Below, piece after piece: positions 37,374 through 44,925 of a stretch of DNA of 64,000 bases (its first letter is position 1; every line of letters starts with the position of its first letter). The notes beneath the pieces are model-generated. The model did not search any database. It saw nothing but the letters and a program-made list of their open reading frames with translations, and had not been told where the DNA came from. Source of the stretch: Spongiivirga citrea (GTDB lineage: Bacteria; Bacteroidota; Bacteroidia; Flavobacteriales; Flavobacteriaceae); assembly GCF_010671565.1 (NCBI RefSeq), contig NZ_JAABOQ010000001.1, positions 248,001 to 312,000 of the forward strand, read 5' to 3'. The position numbers and the translations under genes were made by a program.

Positions 37374-38414
37374 TTATCGTGCTACACGTCCTGATGCATC
37401 ACCACCCATTAGTTTTTCTACTTCTGGTACCGTCACCAAGTTGGCATCCCCTTTAATAGTGTGTTTTAAACAAGAAGCCGCAACAGCAAAGTTCAATGCA
37501 TTTTGATCATCTTCAGGATACTTTAATAATCCATAGATCAATCCGCCCATAAATGAATCACCACCACCTACTCTATCAACAATATCGGTAATTTGATATT
37601 CTGGTGATTTAAACATTGTTTCTCCATCGTATAAAACTCCCGCCCATGTATTGTGAGAAGCAGAAATAGACCCTCTTAAGGTAGTAATTACCTTCTTAGC
37701 TCGAGGGAATTTTTCCATCATTTGTGTACATACTGATAAAAATGCTTCTGCTTTTACATGCTCTCCTTGAGTAGTAATATCTAAACCTTCAGGTTTGATT
37801 CCGAAATGCTTTTCAGCATCTTCCTCATTTCCTAAAATAACATCACAATACGAAGTGAGTTCGGTCATGATTGCTTCACGATCACCCCCATATTTCCAAA
37901 GTTTTGCTCGGTAATTCAAATCAGTTGACACTGTAACACCATTTTTCTGAGCTGCCTTTACAGCTTCTAAACAAGCGTCGGCTGCGCCTTGAGATATAGC
38001 AGGTGTAATACCAGTCCAATGGAACCATTCAACATCTTTAAAAACTTCGTCCCAATCAACCATACCTGGTTTAATTTCTGACATAGCGGAATGTGCACGA
38101 TCATAAACTACCTTGCTACCACGACTAACTGCTCCCGTTTCGAGGAAATAAATTCCTAGACGATCACCTCCATATACAATTTTGTCAACACCAACGCCCC
38201 GTTTACGCATTTCCATCATGGCACATTGCCCAATATCATTATTTGGAAGTCGCGTTACAAAATCAACCGGAACACCATAATTTGCAAGAGAAACTGCTAC
38301 ATTCGACTCGCCACCACCATAGACCACATCAAAACTTGATGCCTGTGAAAATCTTAAAAAACCCTGAGGTGCTAGTCTTAGCATGATCTCTCCGAAGGTT
38401 ACTACTTTTTTCAT
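37374..38414 (-). CDS. kdgK: 2-keto-3-deoxygluconate kinase
   Basis: 346 residues, PfkB/ribokinase fold. The N-terminal GEIMLRLAPQGFLRFSQASSFDVVYGGGESNVAVSLANYG is the PfkB signature 1 region. The C-terminal IVDRVGGGDSFMGGLIYGLL contains the catalytic Asp of signature 2 (usually DTxGAGD, here D-R-V-G-G-G-D). It phosphorylates KDG, formed from DEH by the SDR reductase, to KDPG. It is the first gene of kdgK-kdgA, divergent from lacI; one 18-bp palindrome lies 32 bp upstream of its start codon. Confidence 0.94.
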   Translation of the reverse strand: MKKVVTFGEIMLRLAPQGFLRFSQASSFDVVYGGGESNVAVSLANYGVPVDFVTRLPNNDIGQCAMMEMRKRGVGVDKIVYGGDRLGIYFLETGAVSRGSKVVYDRAHSAMSEIKPGMVDWDEVFKDVEWFHWTGITPAISQGAADACLEAVKAAQKNGVTVSTDLNYRAKLWKYGGDREAIMTELTSYCDVILGNEEDAEKHFGIKPEGLDITTQGEHVKAEAFLSVCTQMMEKFPRAKKVITTLRGSISASHNTWAGVLYDGETMFKSPEYQITDIVDRVGGGDSFMGGLIYGLLKYPEDDQNALNFAVAASCLKHTIKGDANLVTVPEVEKLMGGDASGRVAR

Positions 38415-38445
38415 TTTAGAATATTTTTTAAGGTTTAATTTTAAT

Positions 38446-38463
38446 TGCTTAAACGTTTAAGCA
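38446..38463. promoter_or_regulatory. LacI-type operator, kdgK-proximal
   Basis: Perfect 18-bp palindrome TGCTTAAACGTTTAAGCA with the central CG typical of LacI/GalR operators. An identical site lies 92 bp away. Confidence 0.8.
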
Positions 38464-38509
38464 GATATTTAAAAATAAATCAAAAAGCCGTATTGAAACT
38501 GTTGGCGTT

Positions 38510-38539
38510 TTGATTCTAAAATCGAATAACGTATTTTTG
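38510..38539 (+). promoter_or_regulatory. lacI-type regulator promoter
   Basis: TTG (38510-38512), 19 bp, TATTTTTG (38532-38539). The last two bases of the -7 box are also the first bases of the downstream palindrome, so repressor binding should block the promoter. Confidence 0.75.
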
Positions 38540-38555
38540 CTTAAACGTTTAAGCA
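38538..38555. promoter_or_regulatory. LacI-type operator, lacI-proximal
   Basis: The same 18-bp palindrome as at 38446; here symmetry extends to 22 bp (38536-38557). It overlaps the end of the -7 box of the regulator gene, indicating autoregulation. Confidence 0.8.
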
Positions 38556-38568
38556 AATATATAAAAAA

Positions 38569-39588
38569 TTGGCTAATAACAAAAAAACTACCATAAAAGA
38601 CATTGCAAATGTCCTTAATATATCTGCGGCGGCCGTGTCCAAAGCCTTGCATGACGATTCTCGAATAAGTGCAAAGACAAAAGAGGCCGTAAAAAAAGTA
38701 GCTGAAGAGTTGAATTACCAACCTAATCACTTAGCTAGTGCATTGCGTCGTGGCAAAAGTAATTTGGTAGGAGTAATTGTCCCTAGAACAAATAGCAATT
38801 TCTTCTCATCGGTCATACAGCATATAGAAGAAGTACTAGACAAAGAAGGTTACAATATTATTATCACACAGTCCAGTGAATCGTTTGAAAAGGAATGCAA
38901 AAATATTGACACTCTATTATTCACCCAAGTTGATGGTATTATCGCCTCGATGGCGAACGAAACGATTGATTTAAATTATTATGAAAAAATAAAGTCCAAG
39001 GGGATTCCACTAATTTTATTCGATCGAGGTGAAAATGATTTAAATGTCGATTATATAGGAATTGATGATTATGAAAGTAGTCATATGATAGTAAAACATC
39101 TTGCCGAACAAGGATGTAAAAGGATTGCACATATCGGAGGATATAGACATACAAGAATTTACAATAATAGAATTAAGGGATACATAGATGCCATAAAAAA
39201 ATACGATTTACCTATTGAGGATGAATTGTTAGTCGAAAGTAGTCTTACCATTGAAGATGGAAGAAAAAAAATGAGTCAGTTATTAGCATTAAAAAATCGA
39301 CCTGATGCCGTGTATGCTGCAGGTGACTATGCCGCCTTGGGCGCCTTGCAAGTTTTACAGGAAAATGAAATTAAAGTTCCGGATGACATTCGATTAATTG
39401 GTTTTGGTAATGAACCCTTCACATCGATGCTCTCACCTTCTATTACAAGTGTAAACCAACATAGCGAAAAGATTGGTGCACTAGCTGCTCAGACATTTTT
39501 AGAACGAGTAAAAATGAATCCTTTAGTGCAAACATTGAATAAAATTATTTTAGAAGCGGAATTAATTGAACGAGATTCTTCGAAATAA
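38569..39588 (+). CDS. LacI-family transcriptional regulator of KDG metabolism
   Basis: 339 residues starting at TTG 38569; no in-frame ATG would keep the DNA-binding domain. The helix-turn-helix is TTIKDIANVLNISAAAVSKALHDDSRISAKTKEAVKKVAEELNYQPNHLASALR (residues 6-60), including the hinge helix. The rest is a periplasmic-binding-protein-like sensor, with VGVIVPRTNSNFFSSVIQHIEEVL at its start and AAGDYAALGALQVLQE and RLIGFGNEPFTSMLSPSITSV near the end. Divergent from kdgK-kdgA, with two identical palindromes in the gap, so it very likely regulates that operon and itself. The inducer is probably KDG or KDPG (inference). Confidence 0.92.
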   Translation: MANNKKTTIKDIANVLNISAAAVSKALHDDSRISAKTKEAVKKVAEELNYQPNHLASALRRGKSNLVGVIVPRTNSNFFSSVIQHIEEVLDKEGYNIIITQSSESFEKECKNIDTLLFTQVDGIIASMANETIDLNYYEKIKSKGIPLILFDRGENDLNVDYIGIDDYESSHMIVKHLAEQGCKRIAHIGGYRHTRIYNNRIKGYIDAIKKYDLPIEDELLVESSLTIEDGRKKMSQLLALKNRPDAVYAAGDYAALGALQVLQENEIKVPDDIRLIGFGNEPFTSMLSPSITSVNQHSEKIGALAAQTFLERVKMNPLVQTLNKIILEAELIERDSSK

Positions 39589-39602
39589 TATTATGTTTTA
39601 AA

Positions 39603-39642
39603 CTAAAAAAGTGGCTAGATTATAATCTAGCCACTTTTTTAG
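39603..39642. terminator. bidirectional terminator, 40-bp perfect palindrome
   Basis: Two 20-nt arms (starting CTAAAAAAGTGG, ending CCACTTTTTTAG) are perfectly complementary. It lies between the convergent lacI-type gene and the SDR gene. Confidence 0.9.
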
Positions 39643-39659
39643 TTTTAGGGAGGATTGGT

Positions 39660-40418
39660 TTAGATGCCTAATGCTTGACCACCACCTATCTGAATAGTTT
39701 CCGCAGTGATAAACGAGGCATCTTTGCTTGCTAAGAAAGAAACAACACCGGCTACATCTTCAGGTTGCCCTAATCTTCCTAGCATAATATTGTTTGCCCA
39801 AGAAGCAAAAACTTCAGGTTTGGTCGCCTTAATTTGTGCATGAAATGGAGTATCAATAGTACCTGGTGACACTGCATTTACGCGAATTCCGTATTCTGCT
39901 AGGTCTTTTGCCAAAGCCCTTGTTATGGCATGAACTCCCGCTTTAGATGTTCCGTAAATTCCAGCTCCTGGTCCGCCTGCAGTCCATCCTGCATTTGATG
40001 TGTAGTTAATTATTGAGGCGTGCTCTCCGTTTTTTAGAAAAGGGATCGCTGCTCTAGAAGCAAAGAATACTGAATCAAGGTTTAAAGCCATTACTTTTCT
40101 GTAAAAATCAGTCGTCATTTCCTCAAATCTAGATCTTCCACCAAGTCCACCAGCATTATTAACTAGTACGTCAATTCTCCCATATTTTTCGCCAATTGCT
40201 TTGATGTTAGATGTTACAGCCTCTTCACTTGTAACGTCAAATCCACGATATTCGGCAGTAATACCTGCGGCTTCCAATTCTGCAAGTCTTTTGGCTCCTT
40301 CATCGTCTTGGATACCATTAATAACTACGGTATATCCGTCTTTTCCTAATCTTTTTGCAACTTCAAAACCTATGCCACCTGTGGCCCCAGTTACTATAGC
40401 AATTTTATTATTACTCAT
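39660..40418 (-). CDS. SDR oxidoreductase, probable DEH reductase
   Basis: 252 residues, classical short-chain dehydrogenase: TGATGGIG cofactor motif (residues 10-17), NNAGG near 88, catalytic Ser in INYTSNAG, and YGTSK as the Tyr-Lys pair. The PGTIDTPF segment after the active site is typical. In alginate clusters such enzymes reduce 4-deoxy-L-erythro-5-hexoseulose uronate (DEH) to KDG with NAD(P)H; characterised examples are Sphingomonas A1-R and Flavobacterium FlRed. It lies 64 nt downstream of the MFS permease. A second, different SDR is encoded at 54879-55649, so assignment of DEH reductase to this one is likely but not certain. Confidence 0.88.
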   Translation of the reverse strand: MSNNKIAIVTGATGGIGFEVAKRLGKDGYTVVINGIQDDEGAKRLAELEAAGITAEYRGFDVTSEEAVTSNIKAIGEKYGRIDVLVNNAGGLGGRSRFEEMTTDFYRKVMALNLDSVFFASRAAIPFLKNGEHASIINYTSNAGWTAGGPGAGIYGTSKAGVHAITRALAKDLAEYGIRVNAVSPGTIDTPFHAQIKATKPEVFASWANNIMLGRLGQPEDVAGVVSFLASKDASFITAETIQIGGGQALGI

Positions 40419-40482
40419 TTTGTATTGTTTTTTTAAAGTTCTATTTCTTTTATTATTTGGTTGTTATTTTAATTCTTCAACT

Positions 40483-41757
40483 CTAATCTACTACTAACTT
40501 TATTTTTTTGATTAAAAAGAAAACAGCAAGCACAGCTAATACAACCGATATCGTTATCGCTATAAATGCTGGCGTATATGATCCTTCGTCAGTGATTTTG
40601 CCAATAAACCAATTCATTATCATAGGTGAAAATGCCGCAACGGTTCCTGCTAATCCTGCTAAGGTTCCTACAGATGGTCCTCTAAATAAGTCACTTGACA
40701 AAGTTTGAATATTGCCTATTGCAAATTGAAATCCGAAGAGTGCTAGTCCCGCTAGGTAAATAAAGGTCATATAATTAGAGTCATTTACAAACGCTATAAT
40801 ACCAACGAAGCCAAGTATTATCAAAACGCTTCCTAATACTATACTAGCCTTCCTACCAAAATCTACGGAAGTACGCTTGATTATTTCTTCTGTAAACAAG
40901 CCACCCAATATTCCGCCCGCTGCAGCCATTAGATATGATATCCACATCGTATTTCCTATTTCTTCGATACTAAGCCCAAATTTCGAATTCAAATAGATTG
41001 GCATCCAACCAGCAAAGAACCACCATATAGGTTCAATAAAAAATCTACAAAGCAGAATTCCCCATGGTTGTTTGAAGCTCAATATTTTCAAAACACTTAA
41101 ACTTTTGGTGCCTTCAACTGCTACATCATTATTTTCTATTCGGTCATTGAGTATTAAGTCTTTTTCGTCTTCAGTAATCCATGGATGGTCTTCGGGTTTT
41201 GACTTATTTAAGACTAACCATGGTATTACCCAAAGCAATCCCAAAACTCCCAGTATTATATAGGTAGATTTCCACCCAAATTGAGCATACAAATAAACTA
41301 TTATAACTGGGGCTACTACATTACCTATAGATGCTCCTGAGTTAAAAATACCTTGTGCTAAAGCTCTTTGTTTTACAGGAAACCATTCTCCATTACTTTT
41401 TACTGCACCAGGCCATAATCCAGCTTCCCCAAGACCAAGCAGTCCGCGTACAATTGCTAAAGAGGTAACACCTCGTGCCAACGCATGAAATGCTGAAGCA
41501 GCGGACCAAACAACGATAGAAACAACAAATCCTATTCGGGTTCCAATTTTATCGTACAAAGTACCTGATAAGAATTTACTAGCTGCATAGGCAAATAAGA
41601 AGAAATTAAGCATCAATGCATAATCAGATTTATCCATCCCTAAATCTTTACCCATTTCAGGCCATAGCAAAGCAAAAGCTGTCCTGTCTATATAATTTAT
41701 AACTGTGGCTATAAATATCAATACGATTATCCACCATCTTAATCCTTTAACTTTCAT
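40483..41757 (-). CDS. MFS transporter, hexuronate-type (ACS family)
   Basis: 424 residues with about 12 hydrophobic segments. It begins GLRWWIIVLIFIATVINYIDRTAFALLWPEMGKDLGMDKSDYALMLNFFLFAYA. The R-T/N-x-x-F/A pattern around NYIDR and the later GLGEAGLWPGAVKSNGEWFP match anion:cation symporters such as ExuT (hexuronate) and GarP. It probably imports DEH or another monouronate across the inner membrane by proton symport. It lies between gntR (234-nt gap) and the SDR gene (64 nt), all on the minus strand. The 234-bp gap 41758-41991 shows no clear promoter box. Confidence 0.9.
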   Translation of the reverse strand: MKVKGLRWWIIVLIFIATVINYIDRTAFALLWPEMGKDLGMDKSDYALMLNFFLFAYAASKFLSGTLYDKIGTRIGFVVSIVVWSAASAFHALARGVTSLAIVRGLLGLGEAGLWPGAVKSNGEWFPVKQRALAQGIFNSGASIGNVVAPVIIVYLYAQFGWKSTYIILGVLGLLWVIPWLVLNKSKPEDHPWITEDEKDLILNDRIENNDVAVEGTKSLSVLKILSFKQPWGILLCRFFIEPIWWFFAGWMPIYLNSKFGLSIEEIGNTMWISYLMAAAGGILGGLFTEEIIKRTSVDFGRKASIVLGSVLIILGFVGIIAFVNDSNYMTFIYLAGLALFGFQFAIGNIQTLSSDLFRGPSVGTLAGLAGTVAAFSPMIMNWFIGKITDEGSYTPAFIAITISVVLAVLAVFFLIKKIKLVVD

Positions 41758-41991
41758 ATGTCTTGTTTAGTTGAAGAAAGGCAATACAAAGTTTTTTTGA
41801 TAGTAAGTGCAAACTGCATTATTACTTCAAAAATTTGAGACCCATTACTTTTTAAAAATGATTTACCAGACTAGCTAGTAGCGATAAATTACTTGTGAAA
41901 TGTGATCGGTTAGTTGTGTTTCGTATTAGTTCCCTCCTATTCGTTCCGAATACTAAAAGCGTGCATTTTTACTATTCGTTTTTATTCTTTT

Positions 41992-42693
41992 TTAAATATT
42001 ATAACAATATTGATATAGTACCTTAAAGTGTACTTTCATTTTAGCTTTAGCCAATTTTGGATCTTGATTTTTAATAGCATCATAAATATCTTCATGTTCT
42101 TGAATTCCCATAAATGACTGATTTTTATCACATACATGGTATTTTTCGAAATTGGTAATTATACCTGGAGTAATAACCAACATAAAAGTATTCAATGAAC
42201 TATTTTTTGCTGCCTTAGCTATTGCAAGGTGAAATATTAAGTCCTCCTCTACTGCATCCTCTCCAGCTCGAACTTTTTCATTATAGGCATCTAATGCTGT
42301 TCTCATTTCTTTAAGATCATCATCAGTCCGCCTCAATGCAGCAAGCCGTGCAATTTTGAGTTCTAATAATATTCTTGTCTCGACCAAGGACTTAAAATCA
42401 GGAGTTTCTAGTCTTAAAATATCGTCTAGCATGCCATTTATGGCCGTTACACCTATATTTTCAATAAAAGTACCACTTTGTGGCATTGACTTTAGAATAC
42501 CATAAAACTCCAATTTTTGAATGGTTTCTCTTAAGTTACTTCTGCTTACACCAAATTTTTCAGCTAACATCCGCTCAGAAGGTAATTTATCGCCTGGTTC
42601 TAGGTTCTTAAAGTTGATAAGATCCTTAATCTTAGCGATTATTTCCTTTTGGATATTTCCGTTTTCAGTTTTTGTCAGTATTTCTACTTTCAT
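41992..42693 (-). CDS. GntR/FadR-family transcriptional regulator of the alginate locus
   Basis: 233 residues from ATG 42693 (MKVEILTKTENG). The winged helix is KIKDLINFKNLEPGDKLPSERMLAEKFGVSRSNLRETIQKLEFYGILKSMPQSGTFI (about 20-78), a canonical GntR domain. The FCD effector domain follows, with an E-TRILLELKIARLAALR helix, FHLAIAKAAKN, and EHEDIYDAIKNQDPKLAKAKMKVH; the Asp/His residues likely bind a metal. FadR-type members of uronate loci respond to pathway intermediates. Its own upstream region carries two TTGGT-type boxes at 13-bp spacing in the same offset from the -7 box as at susC and the PL6 gene, so autoregulation is likely. Confidence 0.92.
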   Translation of the reverse strand: MKVEILTKTENGNIQKEIIAKIKDLINFKNLEPGDKLPSERMLAEKFGVSRSNLRETIQKLEFYGILKSMPQSGTFIENIGVTAINGMLDDILRLETPDFKSLVETRILLELKIARLAALRRTDDDLKEMRTALDAYNEKVRAGEDAVEEDLIFHLAIAKAAKNSSLNTFMLVITPGIITNFEKYHVCDKNQSFMGIQEHEDIYDAIKNQDPKLAKAKMKVHFKVLYQYCYNI

Positions 42694-42705
42694 ACTCAAT
42701 TAAAA

Positions 42706-42757
42706 TTGGTTAACCAGATTGGTTTGCTAAAATTAATAAAATAACTTCTTCTACAAA
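42706..42757 (-). promoter_or_regulatory. gntR promoter with two GntR boxes
   Basis: On the minus strand: TTTG (42757-42754), 18 bp, TAATTTTA (42735-42728). Boxes TTGGTTTGCTAA (42719-42730) and TTGGTTAACCAG (42706-42717) follow at a 13-bp period. These two copies are more diverged than those at susC and the PL6 gene. Confidence 0.65.
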
Positions 42758-42817
42758 AGCATATTAGCTTTAATCCAAATAAATTCAAATTTTCTTAACG
42801 TTATGCTTTAAAAATAA

Positions 42818-42846
42818 AATACCGACCCGGTTAAAAGCCGGTATTT
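42818..42846 (-). terminator. terminator after the PL7 pair
   Basis: AAATACCG / CGGTATTT stem followed on the minus strand by ATTTTATTTTT. Confidence 0.7.
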
Positions 42847-42896
42847 CTCACTATAAAATAATTCAAACTAACTCAAATAAGTTCACTTTACATTCA

Positions 42897-43865
42897 TCAA
42901 TGACTTACTACTAAGTCATAATATTTTATACGGGCAAAGGCCCCTTCGTCAATGGTTTGTAAGTAATTACCTGCTTTGAAATAATTCTCGAAAATGTTCC
43001 ATTTTTCCATATGGATGCCGTCATAAACCTTACTTTCATTTTCATTTAGTATTACTTCCAAACGTCCGTCGCTCGCAATGACTTCAAGGGTGAATTGATT
43101 GTAGTCAACTCTTTCCTCAAAATAAAATCCATCATCATCAGTCCATGAGCTGGTTTTTAAAATATCGACATCATTTACATTCACATCTTTCAACTCTTTA
43201 GTCTTTACCCGAACTCTTCCGTCTTGCCAATAAATTTTTAGCATTGGCGGTGCATTATTATCATCTTCATTAATCAAATCACGTTGTTCATTGGTTAAAC
43301 GACCATGAATTTGCATAACCATGGTGCGATGAAATTTGTCGTTTGCATCTTTTGATATCTCATCCATTTGAACAGTGCCCTTCATACGACCTCCTTCAGG
43401 AAATGTCCAGTTTGTACTATTACTTCCTGGAACCATTTGTTCTCGTAACTCTGTTCTAGAGTATGACGTATTTGTTGTTGTTGACCCTGGATAGGTATAA
43501 AAAACCAATGCTCCGTTTATAGAATCGTTATACATAAACGGCTTTAAAGTCTCATTGGTTGCATAGTCTAAAATAGCTGGTGGTTTCACCTCAGTAGGAT
43601 TACCGATAGGCAAAGTCACTTTCCAGTTATTTAAATCAATTTCTGGCAACTTAAAACTTTCTGACCCTGAATTCTGATCCCCATCACCCGTATCGGGATT
43701 ATCTTGACCTTCATCATTATCAGTATCGCCAGACGTATCCGGCTCTTCGGCAACAATCTCCGGTGGGCTGTCCCGATCATTTTTATCACAAGCAAATACT
43801 GCGAGTAACAGAATCAACATTCCCATTCTTAGTATAAAGCTAATTTGACGCTCTTTCTTCTTCAT
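42897..43865 (-). CDS. alginate lyase, PL7 family, lipoprotein
   Basis: 322 residues. The lipobox is LAVFAC with Cys about residue 26, followed by an acidic Asp/Glu/Gly linker up to about 70. The catalytic jelly-roll (Alginate_lyase2) starts at LPEIDLNNWKVTLPIG. The three PL7 signature regions are present: RTELREQM, MVMQIHGRL (Q-I-H) and YFKAGNYLQ near the C-terminus. It cleaves alginate by beta-elimination; the QIH variant is usually linked with polyguluronate or mixed-block activity. Lipidation suggests an outer-membrane-anchored enzyme. Only 4 nt separate it from the upstream PL7 gene, so the two are a tandem duplication in one transcript. Confidence 0.93.
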   Translation of the reverse strand: MKKKERQISFILRMGMLILLLAVFACDKNDRDSPPEIVAEEPDTSGDTDNDEGQDNPDTGDGDQNSGSESFKLPEIDLNNWKVTLPIGNPTEVKPPAILDYATNETLKPFMYNDSINGALVFYTYPGSTTTNTSYSRTELREQMVPGSNSTNWTFPEGGRMKGTVQMDEISKDANDKFHRTMVMQIHGRLTNEQRDLINEDDNNAPPMLKIYWQDGRVRVKTKELKDVNVNDVDILKTSSWTDDDGFYFEERVDYNQFTLEVIASDGRLEVILNENESKVYDGIHMEKWNIFENYFKAGNYLQTIDEGAFARIKYYDLVVSH

Positions 43866-43869
43866 TTTG

Positions 43870-44796
43870 TTAATGTGTAACTTCTAAATCGTAAAACTTT
43901 ACTTTGGCATATGCTCCTTCATCCCTTGTTTGAAAATAATTGCCCGCTTTAAAATAGTTCTCGAATACTCCCCATTTCTTGATACTAAAACTATCATAAA
44001 CAAAGAATTCATTCTTATTTAAAGAAACGACCATTTTCCCATCAGACACGTCGACTTCAATATTAAATTTTCTGAAACCAACTTCTTGTTCAAACGTTCT
44101 GCCTTTATCATCACCCCATGCCTCTTTATGTAAAATAGCCTCATCCGAAACACCTTTGTACTTTAATACTTTCGTTTTAACCCTAATCTTCCCGTTTTGC
44201 CAATATACCTTGAGAATAGGTGGTGCATTATTATCTTTTTGTCCTATTAAATCACGTTGTTCGTTTGTTAAACGACCATGTATTTGAAGGATAATCACTT
44301 TATGATACTTTCCATTTTTATCACGAGTAACTTCATCCATGGCAATCTTAGCACTTAGTTTACCACCTTGTTTAAAGGTCCAATTGGTATTATTATCTCC
44401 AGCTACCATTTGCTCTCTAAGTTCAGAACGCGTGTACTTAGTGTTGCTTGTTTTAGATGCGGTTGGCATTGCGTGAAAAACGATAGCTCCTTTTGTAGAA
44501 TCTATATACATATAAGGTCTAGCTTTTTCATTTTTTGCAAAATCCAGTATTTCTGGCGGGCTAATTTCAAATGGCTTTCCATTTTCCTTTGTTACCGGTA
44601 AAGTAACTTTCCAATGGCTTAAATCTATTTTAGGAAGCTTGACTTTCTTATTTCTTTTCTTTTTCTTCTTCCGTTTTTCTTGCTTTTCTATTTTAACATC
44701 CGATTCCGCAACACTACTCTTACTTTGTGAGGTAACATTAGCAGATAGAAAGAGTGCTATTACAAATACCAAAATTTCTTTTCGGAATATTTTCAT
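43870..44796 (-). CDS. alginate lyase, PL7 family, secreted/periplasmic
   Basis: 308 residues. A signal peptide (MKIFRKEILVFVIALFLSANVTSQ) has no lipobox, so the product is probably periplasmic or released. A striking Lys/Arg-rich linker (KQEKRKKKKKRNKKVK, about residues 38-55) replaces the acidic linker of the neighbouring paralogue. The catalytic domain follows the same order: KIDLSHWKVTLPVT, RSELREQM, VIILQIHGRL, YFKAGNYFQTRDEGAYAKVKFYDLEV. It is the first of the PL7 pair; a terminator (44860-44898) separates it from the PKD gene upstream. Confidence 0.93.
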   Translation of the reverse strand: MKIFRKEILVFVIALFLSANVTSQSKSSVAESDVKIEKQEKRKKKKKRNKKVKLPKIDLSHWKVTLPVTKENGKPFEISPPEILDFAKNEKARPYMYIDSTKGAIVFHAMPTASKTSNTKYTRSELREQMVAGDNNTNWTFKQGGKLSAKIAMDEVTRDKNGKYHKVIILQIHGRLTNEQRDLIGQKDNNAPPILKVYWQNGKIRVKTKVLKYKGVSDEAILHKEAWGDDKGRTFEQEVGFRKFNIEVDVSDGKMVVSLNKNEFFVYDSFSIKKWGVFENYFKAGNYFQTRDEGAYAKVKFYDLEVTH

Positions 44797-44859
44797 TTTA
44801 TATAATTAATTAACGAACACGTTATAGGCATAACACCAATTTCTTTGGAATGTTTGGAT

Positions 44860-44898
44860 AAACCACTCAGCACTTTAGTAAAAGTAGCTGAGTGGTTT
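44860..44898 (-). terminator. terminator of the susC-susD-PKD operon
   Basis: Perfect 12-bp stem AAACCACTCAGC / GCTGAGTGGTTT; on the minus strand a mixed A/T tail follows. It lies 28 bp past the PKD lipoprotein stop. Confidence 0.75.
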
Positions 44899-44925
44899 TT
44901 ATACTAAACTTGTTATAGTTTCTTT

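Noticed and set aside
41858-41882. Possible GntR box upstream of the MFS gene (GATTTACCAG)
   Set aside because: Only one poor half-site, no second box at 13 bp and no -7 element at the fixed offset.
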